From an uncultured Saprospiraceae bacterium (GTDB lineage: Bacteria > Bacteroidota > Bacteroidia > Chitinophagales > Saprospiraceae), in NCBI GenBank assembly GCA_937921825.1, contig CAKZVK010000034.1:1-64000 (forward strand): 64,000 bases of DNA, written 5' to 3'. A program made the translations under genes and the position numbers. Shown piece by piece: positions 43,472 to 52,893 of this stretch. How positions within the stretch are numbered: position 1 is the stretch's first letter; each line of letters starts with the position of its first letter. A model generated the notes under the pieces. It saw only the letters and a program-made list of their open reading frames with translations, did no database searches and had not been told where the DNA came from.

Positions 43472-44602
43472 ATGTTGAGTAAGAGAAGAGCATTAATTGT
43501 CTTTGGTACAAGGCCAGAAGCTATTAAAATGGCACCCGTCGTACATGCCTTGCAAAATGATCAAAGGTTAGAAACCAAAGTATGTGTCACAGCTCAGCAT
43601 AGAGAAATGCTAGATCAGGTTCTAGATCTATTCGAGATAGTGCCAGATTATGATCTTAATCTCATGAAACCAGGTCAAAATCTATATGATCTTACCGCTA
43701 TCATCATCAGCTCACTCAGGCCTGTACTAGAGGAATTCAAACCTGATTATGTCCTAGTACATGGAGATACCACGACGACAATGGCGACAAGTATCGCTGG
43801 ATTCTACTCAGGTGCCACTGTATGTCATGTGGAGGCAGGCCTCAGAACATTCAATAAAAAAGCACCTTTTCCAGAAGAAGTGAACAGACAGGTCACAGGC
43901 CGTATTGCCGATATCCATTTTGCCCCTACTGAAAAGTCAAAACAAAACCTACTGAGAGAAGATATCTCAGAGCAGAACATTTTAGTTACAGGTAATACGG
44001 TAATAGATGCACTCAAAGATTGTGTCCAAAGACTAGATGACTTAGCAAGTAGTAAAATCGATGAGCTGAAAGCTAGTTTTGACCACTCAAAGAAAGTTAT
44101 CTTGGTCACAGGTCATAGAAGAGAAAATCATGGGGAAGGGATGATCTCTATCTGTAATGCACTCCTAAGAATAGCTAATAATACTGAGGCTGAAATATTC
44201 TATCCAGTACACCTAAACCCCAAGGTAAAAGGACCTGTACACGAACTATTAGGCGATCATCCTCAGATCAAATTAATAGAGCCTTTGCCTTACGAAGCAT
44301 TTATCTGGCTCATGAATAGATCATATATCATCATTACAGATTCTGGTGGAGTCCAAGAAGAAGCACCCTCTCTAGGGAAGCCCGTATTGGTCATGAGAAA
44401 AACAACTGAAAGGCCAGAAGCAGTGGAAGCAGGGACAGTTATTCTTGTAGGGACTGATGAGGAAAAAATTGTGTCTGAGACAATGACTTTGCTAGAAGAT
44501 GAAAAAACGTATAAGAGAATGAGTGCCTTACATAATCCATATGGAGATGGCAGGGCTGCAGAACGTATTCTAGAATTTTTACTAAAACAAGAGCATGTCT
44601 AA
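43472..44602 (+). CDS. wecB: UDP-N-acetylglucosamine 2-epimerase (non-hydrolysing)
   Basis: '[22 protein letters not shown]', '[16 protein letters not shown]', '[12 protein letters not shown]', '[20 protein letters not shown]', '[30 protein letters not shown]'. Confidence 0.95.
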   Translation: MLSKRRALIVFGTRPEAIKMAPVVHALQNDQRLETKVCVTAQHREMLDQVLDLFEIVPDYDLNLMKPGQNLYDLTAIIISSLRPVLEEFKPDYVLVHGDTTTTMATSIAGFYSGATVCHVEAGLRTFNKKAPFPEEVNRQVTGRIADIHFAPTEKSKQNLLREDISEQNILVTGNTVIDALKDCVQRLDDLASSKIDELKASFDHSKKVILVTGHRRENHGEGMISICNALLRIANNTEAEIFYPVHLNPKVKGPVHELLGDHPQIKLIEPLPYEAFIWLMNRSYIIITDSGGVQEEAPSLGKPVLVMRKTTERPEAVEAGTVILVGTDEEKIVSETMTLLEDEKTYKRMSALHNPYGDGRAAERILEFLLKQEHV

Positions 44603-45815
44603 GCACAAAGTAAGTGTCATAGGATTAGGATATATAGGATTACCGACTTCTATACTAATGGCCACTAATGGACTAGAGGTCTATGGAATGGACATCAATA
44701 AATCTGTTGTAGAACTGACAAATAAAGCGCAACTGACGATAACAGAGCCGGGACTACAAGAACTACTTACACAGGCCGTAGAAAGCGAGCTACTGTCCGC
44801 TCATATAGAAGTGCAAGCTGCGGACAGCTACCTCATAGTCGTCCCTACGCCTTTCAAGAATAATAATGAACCTGATATTTCTTATGTAGAAAGTGCCGCA
44901 AAATCGATTACACCTTTGCTGAAGGCAGGCGATCTTGTAATCATAGAATCTACCTGCCCCAAAGGCACTACTGAAAAAATAGCGGCACATTTCTATCAAG
45001 ATAGGCCAGAGCTAGAGGGTGATATATATATTGCCTACTGTCCAGAAAGAGTACTCCCTGGCAACATAATACATGAGCTGGTTCATAACGATAGAGTCAT
45101 AGGAGGTATAGACGAGCAATCAACAGAGAGGGCTATAAAATTCTATCAGCAGTTTGTAAAAGGTGCTCTCTACCCTACTAATGCTCGGACGGCTGAGATG
45201 ACCAAGCTTGTAGAAAATGCCTACAGAGATGTGCAGATTGCCTTTGCCAATGAACTCTCTATCATATGTGACAAAGCAGACATCAATGTATGGGAGCTCA
45301 TCACACTAGCGAGCAAACATCCTCGAGTAAATATTCTGAATCCAGGCTGTGGTGTCGGCGGTCACTGTATCGCTGTAGATCCTTACTTTATCGTAGCAGA
45401 ATATCCTCTAGAATCAAAAATCATAGGCAAGGCTAGGGAAATAAACAACTACAAGGCCATATGGTGTACAAAGAAGATAATAGAAACAATTACTTCTTTT
45501 GAGACAAAGAATAGTAGAAAACCAATAGTGGCTATGATGGGTCTGGCCTACAAGCCCAATATAGATGATCTTAGGGAAAGTCCTGCACTATATATAAGCA
45601 AAGAGATACTTGCTAAGTATGGTGCGGAGCAAATTAAAATTGTAGAACCCAATCTATCAGGATCTGCAGAGTTTCAACTGAGTAATTATAAAGATGTAGC
45701 TAAGGAAGCAGACCTTGTTGTATACCTAGTTTCTCATGATGAATTCAAGAATCTCTCTCTGCCCGATTCTACGCTAGTTCTAGATTACTGTGGGATTACA
45801 CAGACTGCTAGCTGA
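44595..45815 (+). CDS. wecC: UDP-N-acetyl-D-mannosamine dehydrogenase
   Basis: '[31 protein letters not shown]', '[15 protein letters not shown]', '[24 protein letters not shown]', '[15 protein letters not shown]'. Overlaps wecB by 8 nt. Confidence 0.94.
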   Translation: MSKHKVSVIGLGYIGLPTSILMATNGLEVYGMDINKSVVELTNKAQLTITEPGLQELLTQAVESELLSAHIEVQAADSYLIVVPTPFKNNNEPDISYVESAAKSITPLLKAGDLVIIESTCPKGTTEKIAAHFYQDRPELEGDIYIAYCPERVLPGNIIHELVHNDRVIGGIDEQSTERAIKFYQQFVKGALYPTNARTAEMTKLVENAYRDVQIAFANELSIICDKADINVWELITLASKHPRVNILNPGCGVGGHCIAVDPYFIVAEYPLESKIIGKAREINNYKAIWCTKKIIETITSFETKNSRKPIVAMMGLAYKPNIDDLRESPALYISKEILAKYGAEQIKIVEPNLSGSAEFQLSNYKDVAKEADLVVYLVSHDEFKNLSLPDSTLVLDYCGITQTAS

Positions 45816-47067
45816 TTAGCTTTACCAGTTCTTGGGTGAGGTTGCGACGTGAATATTTTTCTGTATTCAGAGCTGTAGTTTCTTCGTATTTCAAGCTTTC
45901 GAAAAATTCCTCTAAGAGCTTAACATTCTGCTCTACAGTATTGGTGTAAGCTATTATCAGGTTGTTGCCTTCTAGCAGCGCATCTGCAACCTCAGCCCCT
46001 TCTGGTGCTATGCAGATTATAGGCTTACCCGTAGCTAGATACTCAAAGGTCTTTCCTGGTATACAGGCTCTGGCATTATCTGAGTTATTGACTAACAGCA
46101 ATAAAATATTGGCCTTACCATAATCTACAATGACCTCGCTGTGAGGCTTAAACTGTTCGAAAGTAAATCGCTGAGACAAGTGCCCGTGAGCTTTTATTTC
46201 CTTAGTCACATTCCCAGAATCTACTCCTACTAGCTGCAAGTTCAGCCTTGGGTAGGAATCACACAGTACATCTAATGCCTTCCAAAAAGAAGGGGCAGCT
46301 CTCTCTTCATATAACATCCCTGCATGGTAAATCATTAGCTGCTTATGATCAGTAATATCTGTATAGGAACTAAAATCACTCTTGTCATAGCCATTGGTTA
46401 TAACTCGCATTTTTTTATGATCGAAAGGCATCAGCCTTTCATGCATGTGCTTACTTGTCATCAAGACCAGATCACAAGTTTGTAAGACAGACTGCTCTAG
46501 TTGCTCGTACTTCTTTCTGTTGCGAGTGCTGACGTAATACTTATCCAAAAGATCGCCAAACTGAGACCATGGATCTCTGAAGTCAGCTATCCATTGTACC
46601 TTATGATTCTGCTTCAGCTCTAGCCCTATCAGGTGCATACTATGTGGAGGACCTGTGGTAATTATGCTGCTTATTTCTTCATCGCGCAGCAGCTTATCTA
46701 GATACTGCACTGATGGCTTAACCCAGGATACTTTCGGATCTGGAATAAATAGGTTTCCTCTTATCCATGACTTGAGTTTAGAGATCAAGCCTCCATTTTG
46801 AGCGGTCTGTACTTGGGTCTTATTCTTATTGGCCCTTAGGGACAACAAACCATAGGCTTCTTTGATCGGTCTCTTTATGACTCTGGTGTCAGAAGGTATG
46901 TCTTTCTCTAAGGCTTTGTCTCGAAGGGGATATTCAGGATTTTCGGGAGTGAAGATAATAGGTTGGATTCCAAATTCTGGTAAGTACTTAGCAAATTTGA
47001 GCCATCGTTGAACTCCAGATCCAGAAGTTGGTGGCCAATAATAAGTTATGATGAGTACTTTCTTCAA
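45808..47067 (-). CDS. Glycosyltransferase family 4-like protein
   Basis: 'KVLIITYYWPPTSGSGVQRWLKFAKYLPEFGIQPIIFTPENP', 'WIADFRDPWSQF', 'GKTFEYLATGKPIICIAPEGAEVADAL'. Confidence 0.88.
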   Translation of the reverse strand: MKKVLIITYYWPPTSGSGVQRWLKFAKYLPEFGIQPIIFTPENPEYPLRDKALEKDIPSDTRVIKRPIKEAYGLLSLRANKNKTQVQTAQNGGLISKLKSWIRGNLFIPDPKVSWVKPSVQYLDKLLRDEEISSIITTGPPHSMHLIGLELKQNHKVQWIADFRDPWSQFGDLLDKYYVSTRNRKKYEQLEQSVLQTCDLVLMTSKHMHERLMPFDHKKMRVITNGYDKSDFSSYTDITDHKQLMIYHAGMLYEERAAPSFWKALDVLCDSYPRLNLQLVGVDSGNVTKEIKAHGHLSQRFTFEQFKPHSEVIVDYGKANILLLLVNNSDNARACIPGKTFEYLATGKPIICIAPEGAEVADALLEGNNLIIAYTNTVEQNVKLLEEFFESLKYEETTALNTEKYSRRNLTQELVKLIS

Positions 47068-47106
47068 GAGTGCAATTCCTGCAAATGTTGGCTAAAAAAG
47101 AGAAGT

Positions 47107-47179
47107 GACCGCGGAGGGATTCGAACCCCCAACCCTCAGAGCCGAAATCTGATATTCTATCCAGTTGAACTACGCAGCC
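47107..47179 (-). tRNA. tRNA-Arg, anticodon UCG
   Basis: Reverse complement GGCTGCGTAGTTCAACTGGATAGAATATCAGATTTCGGCTCTGAGGGTTGGGGGTTCGAATCCCTCCGCGGTC folds as a cloverleaf. Anticodon arm TCAGA-TTTCGGC-TCTGA gives UCG; T-arm GGTTCGAATCC. Confidence 0.92.
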
Positions 47180-47264
47180 AGTGACGCAAAGTTAATCCAG
47201 TTAATCTACTATAAGAAATTTAGCTAAGTTATCTTACATTCATACTTCACTATAGGCTCATTTA

Positions 47265-50198
47265 TTGGTTCTTAGGCTCATAATCATATTACTCTTTCTC
47301 ATCCACCTTGCAGAGCAGGGACAAGCTCAAGACCCCTTTCATATAAGATATGGGCTGGAAGATGGCCTGCCCTCTGAGGAAGTCTATGATATAGAACAAG
47401 ATAATAAAGGGAGAATCTGGATCAGTACAGACAGAGGGATAGCTAGGTATGATGGTTATGACTTCACAACTTTCACAGTCAAGGAAGGACTAGCTCATAA
47501 TACCATATTCGAAATTTTCAAAGATAAGGATGAAAGGCTATGGTTCTCTGGCTATAATGGTTCTCTGACCTATTTTGAAGATGAACAATTTTACATTCCT
47601 CATGAAATCAACAAAAAACTAAGGGAACAAGTCCGTGCTCAATGGGTAAAGGATTTATATCAGTTGGATGATTCACTTTTTATTATCACACCGTCCATCG
47701 ATAAGAAAAAAGATATAAAGGCCAATTTCGTAATCAATATAAACAGTTCTACACTAGAGCAGATTACTTTACCTGAAAAAGAAGAAACAGATCTACCTGT
47801 TCATTGTTATCCAGAATTTAATCTAGTCAAATTCAAAGATGACGAGAGTAGAATTCACCAACTGGTGATAAAGGATAAGAATAATTTTCTTTACTGTATA
47901 GATAGGGCTACTAACAACCTGAAAGAGAACCCTGAATTTAAGTTATCCAAATTCTATGAGGCTCCTTCAATAGTCAGAAAAGTCATGAATGGGAGTACTG
48001 TATTAGACTATAACATAAACTCTCAAGTTGAGTCTATAACAGAATATGGAGAGAAAATAATTGTATGCTCCTGGGATGGCTTGATTATTTTGGAATTAGA
48101 CAATAATAAGATCAAAGAAACTAAAATACTAGATGATAACTTGGTGACTGATTCGAAAATAGATAGAGAAGACAACCTATGGGTAAGTACACAAAATAAT
48201 GGGGTTTTCTTTTTTCCTAACTCTCTGAGGGTAAATACACTTAAGGAGCCAATCGAAAATGGGAGCCCTACTGAATTGACTGTATTCAAAGACCATCTCT
48301 TTGTAGGCTACAAGAACGGAGAGTATATGCATGCTCTGGATAAAGAGATGAATACTGTATTCAAGATAACCGACAGAAATAACATTTACTATCCCTATCT
48401 CACCGTTTCTGGGGATACCGCTTTCACCTCAAATCTCACGAGGATCATATATAGAGATGATAAATTTAAAATTGATATTCCCATTGATGGAAAATATTTT
48501 TCTCACTGTAGGTCGTCCACCTTGCTCCATGACCAGTCTATCCTAATTGGCAATACCGCAATCAGTACTATTTCAGGAGGTCGATTACAAAAATTGTATG
48601 GCCAATTACCACAGCGCTATTGTGGCTACCAATGTCTCAATGAAAAAATAATAGCAGGTACTATTACAGGTGGATTTATAATAAATTTGATATCCAATAG
48701 TGATTCTACCCTAACTATCAACAAGGAACTTGAAATCACCGAAAGGGTAAATAAAATAATAGGATACAATGACTCTATTGCCATCATAGCAACACTAGGT
48801 CAAGGTCTACTATTTTATAATTGTAATTCAGAGAGTATAAGTAAAACAATAGATAGTCAGCTTCTCAGCAGTCAGGTGAACACCTGTTATGTAGATGCTG
48901 ATAATAATATTTGGGTGGGCACAAATTTTGGTCTAAATCAACTCTATACAAGTACTGCAAACGGAGATATACAAATAGACTCAATAAAAAAATACACCAT
49001 TGATGAAGGCCTATACTCTAACTTTATCAGAAGTATCACTGAATGGAATGGTAAAATGTGGATAGCTTGTGATGGTGGCGTAAACTGCTTCTCACCTGAC
49101 GACTTTACTACTACAAGCAAGAGACCTTTTATACAACTAGATAGTATAAAGACTACAGATAGAAAAGTGGAACAATTACCTTATACTTTTCCTCATGATC
49201 AAAACGATCTAACGATATTCTACCGTGCCGTTAGTTTCAAAAAGCCCAAAGACATGAAAATCTACCGTTACAGGCTATCCAAAGATGGAACACGGGGAGA
49301 ATACAAATTTACTAATAACACAAACTTACAATTCACCAATCTTGAACCGGGAAAATATTCATTTGAAATAAATGCTCGAAACAATCTAGATAGATGGAGT
49401 CATGAACCTATAGTTTTTCACTTTAAAATTACGCCACATTTTAGTCAGACGTTGGTATTCAAACTTTTCCTATTTCTACTCACTTGTCTATTTCTCTACC
49501 TACTCTATAAGTATAGAGAAAAACAGATAATAAAAGCAGCGAAACAGCAACAAGATCTCCAAGAAGCAGAATTACGTACTAAAATCGCTGAGCTAGAAGC
49601 ACTCAGAGGACAGATGAATCCACATTTCGTCTACAATGCTCTTAACTCCATTCAGAACTTCATATTTAAAAATGACCCTGAGAAAGCAAATTATCTACTC
49701 TCAAGGTTCAGCAAATTAATGAGAAGCAGTTTAAATCATTCTAAGCTGGAATATATAACTATAGAAAGAGAGTTGGAGTTTCTTAACAACTATATAGAAT
49801 TAGAATCAATGAGATTCGAGGAGAGATTTGAGCATAGCTTTACTATCGATAAGTCTATAAGTAAAAGTGACAAAATACCACCGTTACTAATACAGCCATT
49901 AATAGAAAACGCTGTGAAGCATGGCATATCAAGTATAAAAAATAAAGGGAAAATTGAAATAAATTTTAAAAAGGAAAATAAGTATCTAATAATATCAGTT
50001 ATTGATAACGGTATTGCTTATAACCCCACTTCTACTATTCCAAACAGAAGTGGACCAAGTGCGATAGAAATAATCAAAGAAAGAATATCAATTATTAATT
50101 TAGTAGAAAACAGTGATGCATGGTTTAAGCTCAATGTCAAGACAGACAAAGAAGCTGTAGTCGGCACAATCGCTCAAATTAAAATTCCTTTTGCTTAG
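47265..50198 (+). CDS. Two-component-regulator-propeller sensor histidine kinase (LytS/His_kinase family)
   Basis: Propeller motifs 'GLPSEEVYDIEQDNKGRIWISTDRGIARYDGYDFTTFT', Y_Y_Y-like 'YRYRLSKDGTRGEYKFTNNTNLQFTNLEPGKYSFEINARN', TM helix, and 'LRGQMNPHFVYNALNSIQNFI...PPLLIQPLIENAVKHGIS'. Start read as TTG. Confidence 0.92.
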   Translation: MVLRLIIILLFLIHLAEQGQAQDPFHIRYGLEDGLPSEEVYDIEQDNKGRIWISTDRGIARYDGYDFTTFTVKEGLAHNTIFEIFKDKDERLWFSGYNGSLTYFEDEQFYIPHEINKKLREQVRAQWVKDLYQLDDSLFIITPSIDKKKDIKANFVININSSTLEQITLPEKEETDLPVHCYPEFNLVKFKDDESRIHQLVIKDKNNFLYCIDRATNNLKENPEFKLSKFYEAPSIVRKVMNGSTVLDYNINSQVESITEYGEKIIVCSWDGLIILELDNNKIKETKILDDNLVTDSKIDREDNLWVSTQNNGVFFFPNSLRVNTLKEPIENGSPTELTVFKDHLFVGYKNGEYMHALDKEMNTVFKITDRNNIYYPYLTVSGDTAFTSNLTRIIYRDDKFKIDIPIDGKYFSHCRSSTLLHDQSILIGNTAISTISGGRLQKLYGQLPQRYCGYQCLNEKIIAGTITGGFIINLISNSDSTLTINKELEITERVNKIIGYNDSIAIIATLGQGLLFYNCNSESISKTIDSQLLSSQVNTCYVDADNNIWVGTNFGLNQLYTSTANGDIQIDSIKKYTIDEGLYSNFIRSITEWNGKMWIACDGGVNCFSPDDFTTTSKRPFIQLDSIKTTDRKVEQLPYTFPHDQNDLTIFYRAVSFKKPKDMKIYRYRLSKDGTRGEYKFTNNTNLQFTNLEPGKYSFEINARNNLDRWSHEPIVFHFKITPHFSQTLVFKLFLFLLTCLFLYLLYKYREKQIIKAAKQQQDLQEAELRTKIAELEALRGQMNPHFVYNALNSIQNFIFKNDPEKANYLLSRFSKLMRSSLNHSKLEYITIERELEFLNNYIELESMRFEERFEHSFTIDKSISKSDKIPPLLIQPLIENAVKHGISSIKNKGKIEINFKKENKYLIISVIDNGIAYNPTSTIPNRSGPSAIEIIKERISIINLVENSDAWFKLNVKTDKEAVVGTIAQIKIPFA

Positions 50199-50203
50199 AT
50201 TCC

Positions 50204-50911
50204 ATGAGAGCTATAGTCATAGATGATGAGAAGAATAGTAGACAATTAATGTCTACCCTACTGAATGAATACTGTTCTCAGATCCAAGAGGTACATCTTG
50301 CTGATTCTGTCGAAAATGCCATTCAGTTAATTAACACAGTGAATCCTCACCTTATATTTTTGGACATAGAGCTACAGAATGAAAATGGTTTTGATCTTCT
50401 AGACAGATTGCATGGGTCGAGTTTTCTGACTTGCTTTGCTACTGGCTACGAAAAATATGCTCTAAAGGCTATCAAGTATGGTGCCTTCGCCTATTTACTA
50501 AAGCCCATAGATCTGGAGGAACTAAAGAATACTGTAGATAAAGTAGAGCGACATTTCAAGAATACTCAACTCCCTGATAGGATAAATTCAATATGGGTCA
50601 ATGATTCTAGTAATCTCTGGAAAATAAATGTCAACGAAATAATAGCAGTCAGCTCAAGTGGAAACTACTCAGAAATTGCCACCTTAAACAACACCATTCT
50701 AACTATAGAAAAGCTGAAATACTTTGAAGATTTACTGCCTAAAAATGCTTTTTTTAGAACACATCGCTCACACATTGTTAATATTGAGCATATTGTTAAA
50801 ATTCAAGAAGGTAGAACAGGAAAAGTACTGCTCGAAAGGCAGATAGAACTACCAGTTGCCAACAGAAGATTGAAGGACTTTTTAGAGGTTATTAGCAATT
50901 TTAACAGTTGA
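50204..50911 (+). CDS. LytTR-family response regulator
   Basis: REC domain 'MRAIVIDDEKNSRQLMSTLL...PHLIFLDIELQNENGFDLL...LKPIDLEEL' and LytTR 'IIAVSSSGNYSEIATLNNTILTIEKLKYFEDLLPKNAFFRTHRSHIVNIEHI'. Confidence 0.94.
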   Translation: MRAIVIDDEKNSRQLMSTLLNEYCSQIQEVHLADSVENAIQLINTVNPHLIFLDIELQNENGFDLLDRLHGSSFLTCFATGYEKYALKAIKYGAFAYLLKPIDLEELKNTVDKVERHFKNTQLPDRINSIWVNDSSNLWKINVNEIIAVSSSGNYSEIATLNNTILTIEKLKYFEDLLPKNAFFRTHRSHIVNIEHIVKIQEGRTGKVLLERQIELPVANRRLKDFLEVISNFNS

Positions 50912-50915
50912 GCTT

Positions 50916-50952
50916 ACACGTTCACCTATTAATTCGACACGTTCACGTATTA
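50916..50952 (+). promoter_or_regulatory. Candidate LytTR-regulator operator: two direct repeats at 21-bp spacing
   Basis: ACACGTTCACCTATTA (50916-50931) and ACACGTTCACGTATTA (50937-50952), 15/16 identical with start-to-start spacing 21 bp; core ACGTTCA resembles the LytTR [TA][AC][CA]GTTN[AG][TG] half-site. Confidence 0.55.
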
Positions 50953-51086
50953 GAACCTACTTTTTGTTCATTAAGGACAGAACTGCTATAACTTGAGCTC
51001 TCTAGCCAATCATAATCTTCTTCTCTAGACCAACAACAGCAACCATTACTTTTATTTACTGCTTTTTAGTAATTTGGACTTTACCA

Positions 51087-52280
51087 ATGTCCAATTTACG
51101 CCTACATATAAGATTTTCATTCTTGGTCTTAAGTGCTATCCTATACTCTTCAGCATATAGTTATAGCCAGGAAATACCTAAAGTATTTACACATACATCT
51201 CTGAGTAAGGCCATGAGAGACTCCAAATATGGAGGAAAACCTGTCTTCGCTTTTGTATTTGCAGAATGGTCTATTCCTTGCCAAAGGATGATGGACAGTA
51301 CGTTTATGGACAAGAAGGTAATACACGAATTACAGTCCGATTATGAATGTGTGGCCTTAGAGGCCAGAAGGAGAAAGAGATTTACAGAAGAATATGACAT
51401 TCACATCTTCCCCACTATGCTCGTAATGGATTGGACAGGTGAGGTTATTATCAGATTTAAAGGTTATAAAAGTCCTGAGGAATTCATAAAAACTATAGAT
51501 AAGACCAGATCTAGCAGCCGCTACCTAAAGCAGAGTATTGATAGTCTCATACAGGGTGCTAATGCTGATAATATTCTCACCATCGTAGATTCTGTAAAGT
51601 ACTTTAAAGATGACTACGCCGCTAAAAATCTGGTAAAGAAATACCTGGATCATAAAAGCACTGATTGGAGACATCCCAATAACATGTTTCTCATCAAAGA
51701 ATATTTTGCGATGGACAAAAAGTACCTGAAGTTCCTATCCAAGTACCATTTCAAGTTCTATGAACGGTTTGACAGCTTAGCCATCAAAGAAAATATCGCT
51801 TTTCATGTATTCATTAATAGCCTGAAAACAGACAGTCGGGGCAGAGCAAAATTTGAATATAAGCCAGTCAAGAAATGGTTCAGGAAACATAAAATGCATA
51901 ATGCAGATAAGCTAGAGAACTTCGTCAAAATCAAATATCTCTTATGGGGTCGTGGACCCTCGATAAGGTATTCTGTGAATTTGCTCAAAGACTACCCCGA
52001 AACGAATGATGAAAATGTATTGTATGCTTCTACTATCAGACTCCTTATCTCTAATAGCCGTAGAAGAATAGACTATGATGAACTGATCAGTTCCGTAAAA
52101 CAAAGCATCAAAGAGGATGGCACCTTCTGGAGATATGACTTACTCTCATTGCTCTATTACAAAATAGGCAATAAGTCCAAGTCTGATCAAGCCATCTCTA
52201 CTGCCAAAAACATTGCAGCAGTCACAAACAAGATGTACGACCCTACCCTGCCTTACATTATAGACGCCATAGAAAATTAA
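51087..52280 (+). CDS. Secreted thioredoxin-fold protein (397 aa)
   Basis: Signal peptide MSNLRLHIRFSFLVLSAILYSSAYSYSQ; 'GKPVFAFVFAEWSIPCQRMMDSTFMDKKVIHELQSDYECVALEARRRKRFTEEYDIHIFPTMLVMDWTGEVIIRFKGYKSPEEF' has a thioredoxin-like layout. Confidence 0.75.
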   Translation: MSNLRLHIRFSFLVLSAILYSSAYSYSQEIPKVFTHTSLSKAMRDSKYGGKPVFAFVFAEWSIPCQRMMDSTFMDKKVIHELQSDYECVALEARRRKRFTEEYDIHIFPTMLVMDWTGEVIIRFKGYKSPEEFIKTIDKTRSSSRYLKQSIDSLIQGANADNILTIVDSVKYFKDDYAAKNLVKKYLDHKSTDWRHPNNMFLIKEYFAMDKKYLKFLSKYHFKFYERFDSLAIKENIAFHVFINSLKTDSRGRAKFEYKPVKKWFRKHKMHNADKLENFVKIKYLLWGRGPSIRYSVNLLKDYPETNDENVLYASTIRLLISNSRRRIDYDELISSVKQSIKEDGTFWRYDLLSLLYYKIGNKSKSDQAISTAKNIAAVTNKMYDPTLPYIIDAIEN

Positions 52281-52335
52281 AGCTCATAAGGCTGTCTACC
52301 ATCACATTCAATATCTCACAAGAAGGCAAAAAAAA

Positions 52336-52360
52336 ATGTCTTGCCTGAGAGGCAAGACAT
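52336..52360 (-). terminator. Intrinsic terminator of ncRNA candidate A
   Basis: ATGTCTTGCC-TCTCA-GGCAAGACAT followed by TTTTTTTT on the minus strand; perfect 10-bp stem. Confidence 0.85.
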
Positions 52361-52363
52361 TAA

Positions 52364-52587
52364 ACTCAATCAATAAACCAATCTATAATATCCGGGGACG
52401 AGCCGGACAAGAAAAGTATTTTAAAAGCCTGATTCTACACGTTAGTAGAATAGAGGACTTTTATATAAAAAAGACGAAATCCATAATCATGTAGCCATTA
52501 CCGATATTCAATAAATAGCTATGGTTCCACTATCATAGATTCCCTACCGCAACAAAATCTGCATCCACACGTCAGGTCGGATTGAGT
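52364..52587 (-). ncRNA. Candidate structured noncoding RNA, copy A of a tandem paralogous pair
   Basis: 5' ACTCAATC (52587-52580) pairs with 3' GATTGAGT (52371-52364). Internal hairpins ATTCTAC-TAACGT-GTAGAAT and TCCGG-CTCGTCC-CCGGA. Followed by a terminator. Shares segments with copy B. No credible ORF. Confidence 0.7.
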
Positions 52588-52624
52588 ATTTCTTTTTAGG
52601 CTTTTGGGAATTAAAAGTATAAAA

Positions 52625-52647
52625 TGTCCCGCCGGAGAGGCGGGACA
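52625..52647 (-). terminator. Intrinsic terminator of ncRNA candidate B
   Basis: TGTCCCGCC-TCTCC-GGCGGGACA followed by TTTTATACTTTTA on the minus strand; the stem differs from copy A by two compensatory base pairs. Confidence 0.75.
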
Positions 52648-52648
52648 A

Positions 52649-52848
52649 ACTCAATCAATAAACCAATCTCTATAAACCCTAAAAGGGTTGTTTTTAGCGA
52701 TTTTTTTTATCCCAATTCTCACTTTTGAAAATGGAGGACATTTATAAAAAAAAAGACGAAATCCAAATCTAGTAACTTACTCTCTGAGCAAGCGGCTCTA
52801 CTATCATTGTATCACATCATCACGCATTCATGTCAAGGTCGATTAAGT
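52649..52848 (-). ncRNA. Candidate structured noncoding RNA, copy B of a tandem paralogous pair
   Basis: 5' ACTTAATC pairs with 3' GATTGAGT (one C-to-U change giving a G-U pair). Hairpin CTAAAA-ACAACCC-TTTTAG at the position of TCCGG/CCGGA in copy A. Shared 'GGATTTCGTCTTTTTT', 'GATTGGTTTATTGATTGAGTTT' and 'ATGATAGTRGARCC'. Confidence 0.7.
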
Positions 52849-52893
52849 ATATATTTCTGTTCAGATCTTTATCTGAAGCTCTTTAGTCAGTTA

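Noticed and set aside
36321-47067. Polysaccharide locus as a possible genomic island or mobile element
   Set aside because: A tRNA lies next to it, but I saw no integrase, transposase or direct-repeat attachment site in the window, so an island claim is unsupported.
47187-47206. AAAGTTAATCCAGTTAATC upstream of the propeller kinase, resembling LytTR half-sites
   Set aside because: Spacing is only 10 bp rather than about 21 and the sequence is AT-rich; likely coincidence.
52860-52877. Hairpin TTCAGAT-CTTT-ATCTGAA just after ftsZ
   Set aside because: Short AT-rich stem without a U-tract; it may attenuate ftsZ transcripts or be part of the ncRNA B leader, but evidence is too weak to call.
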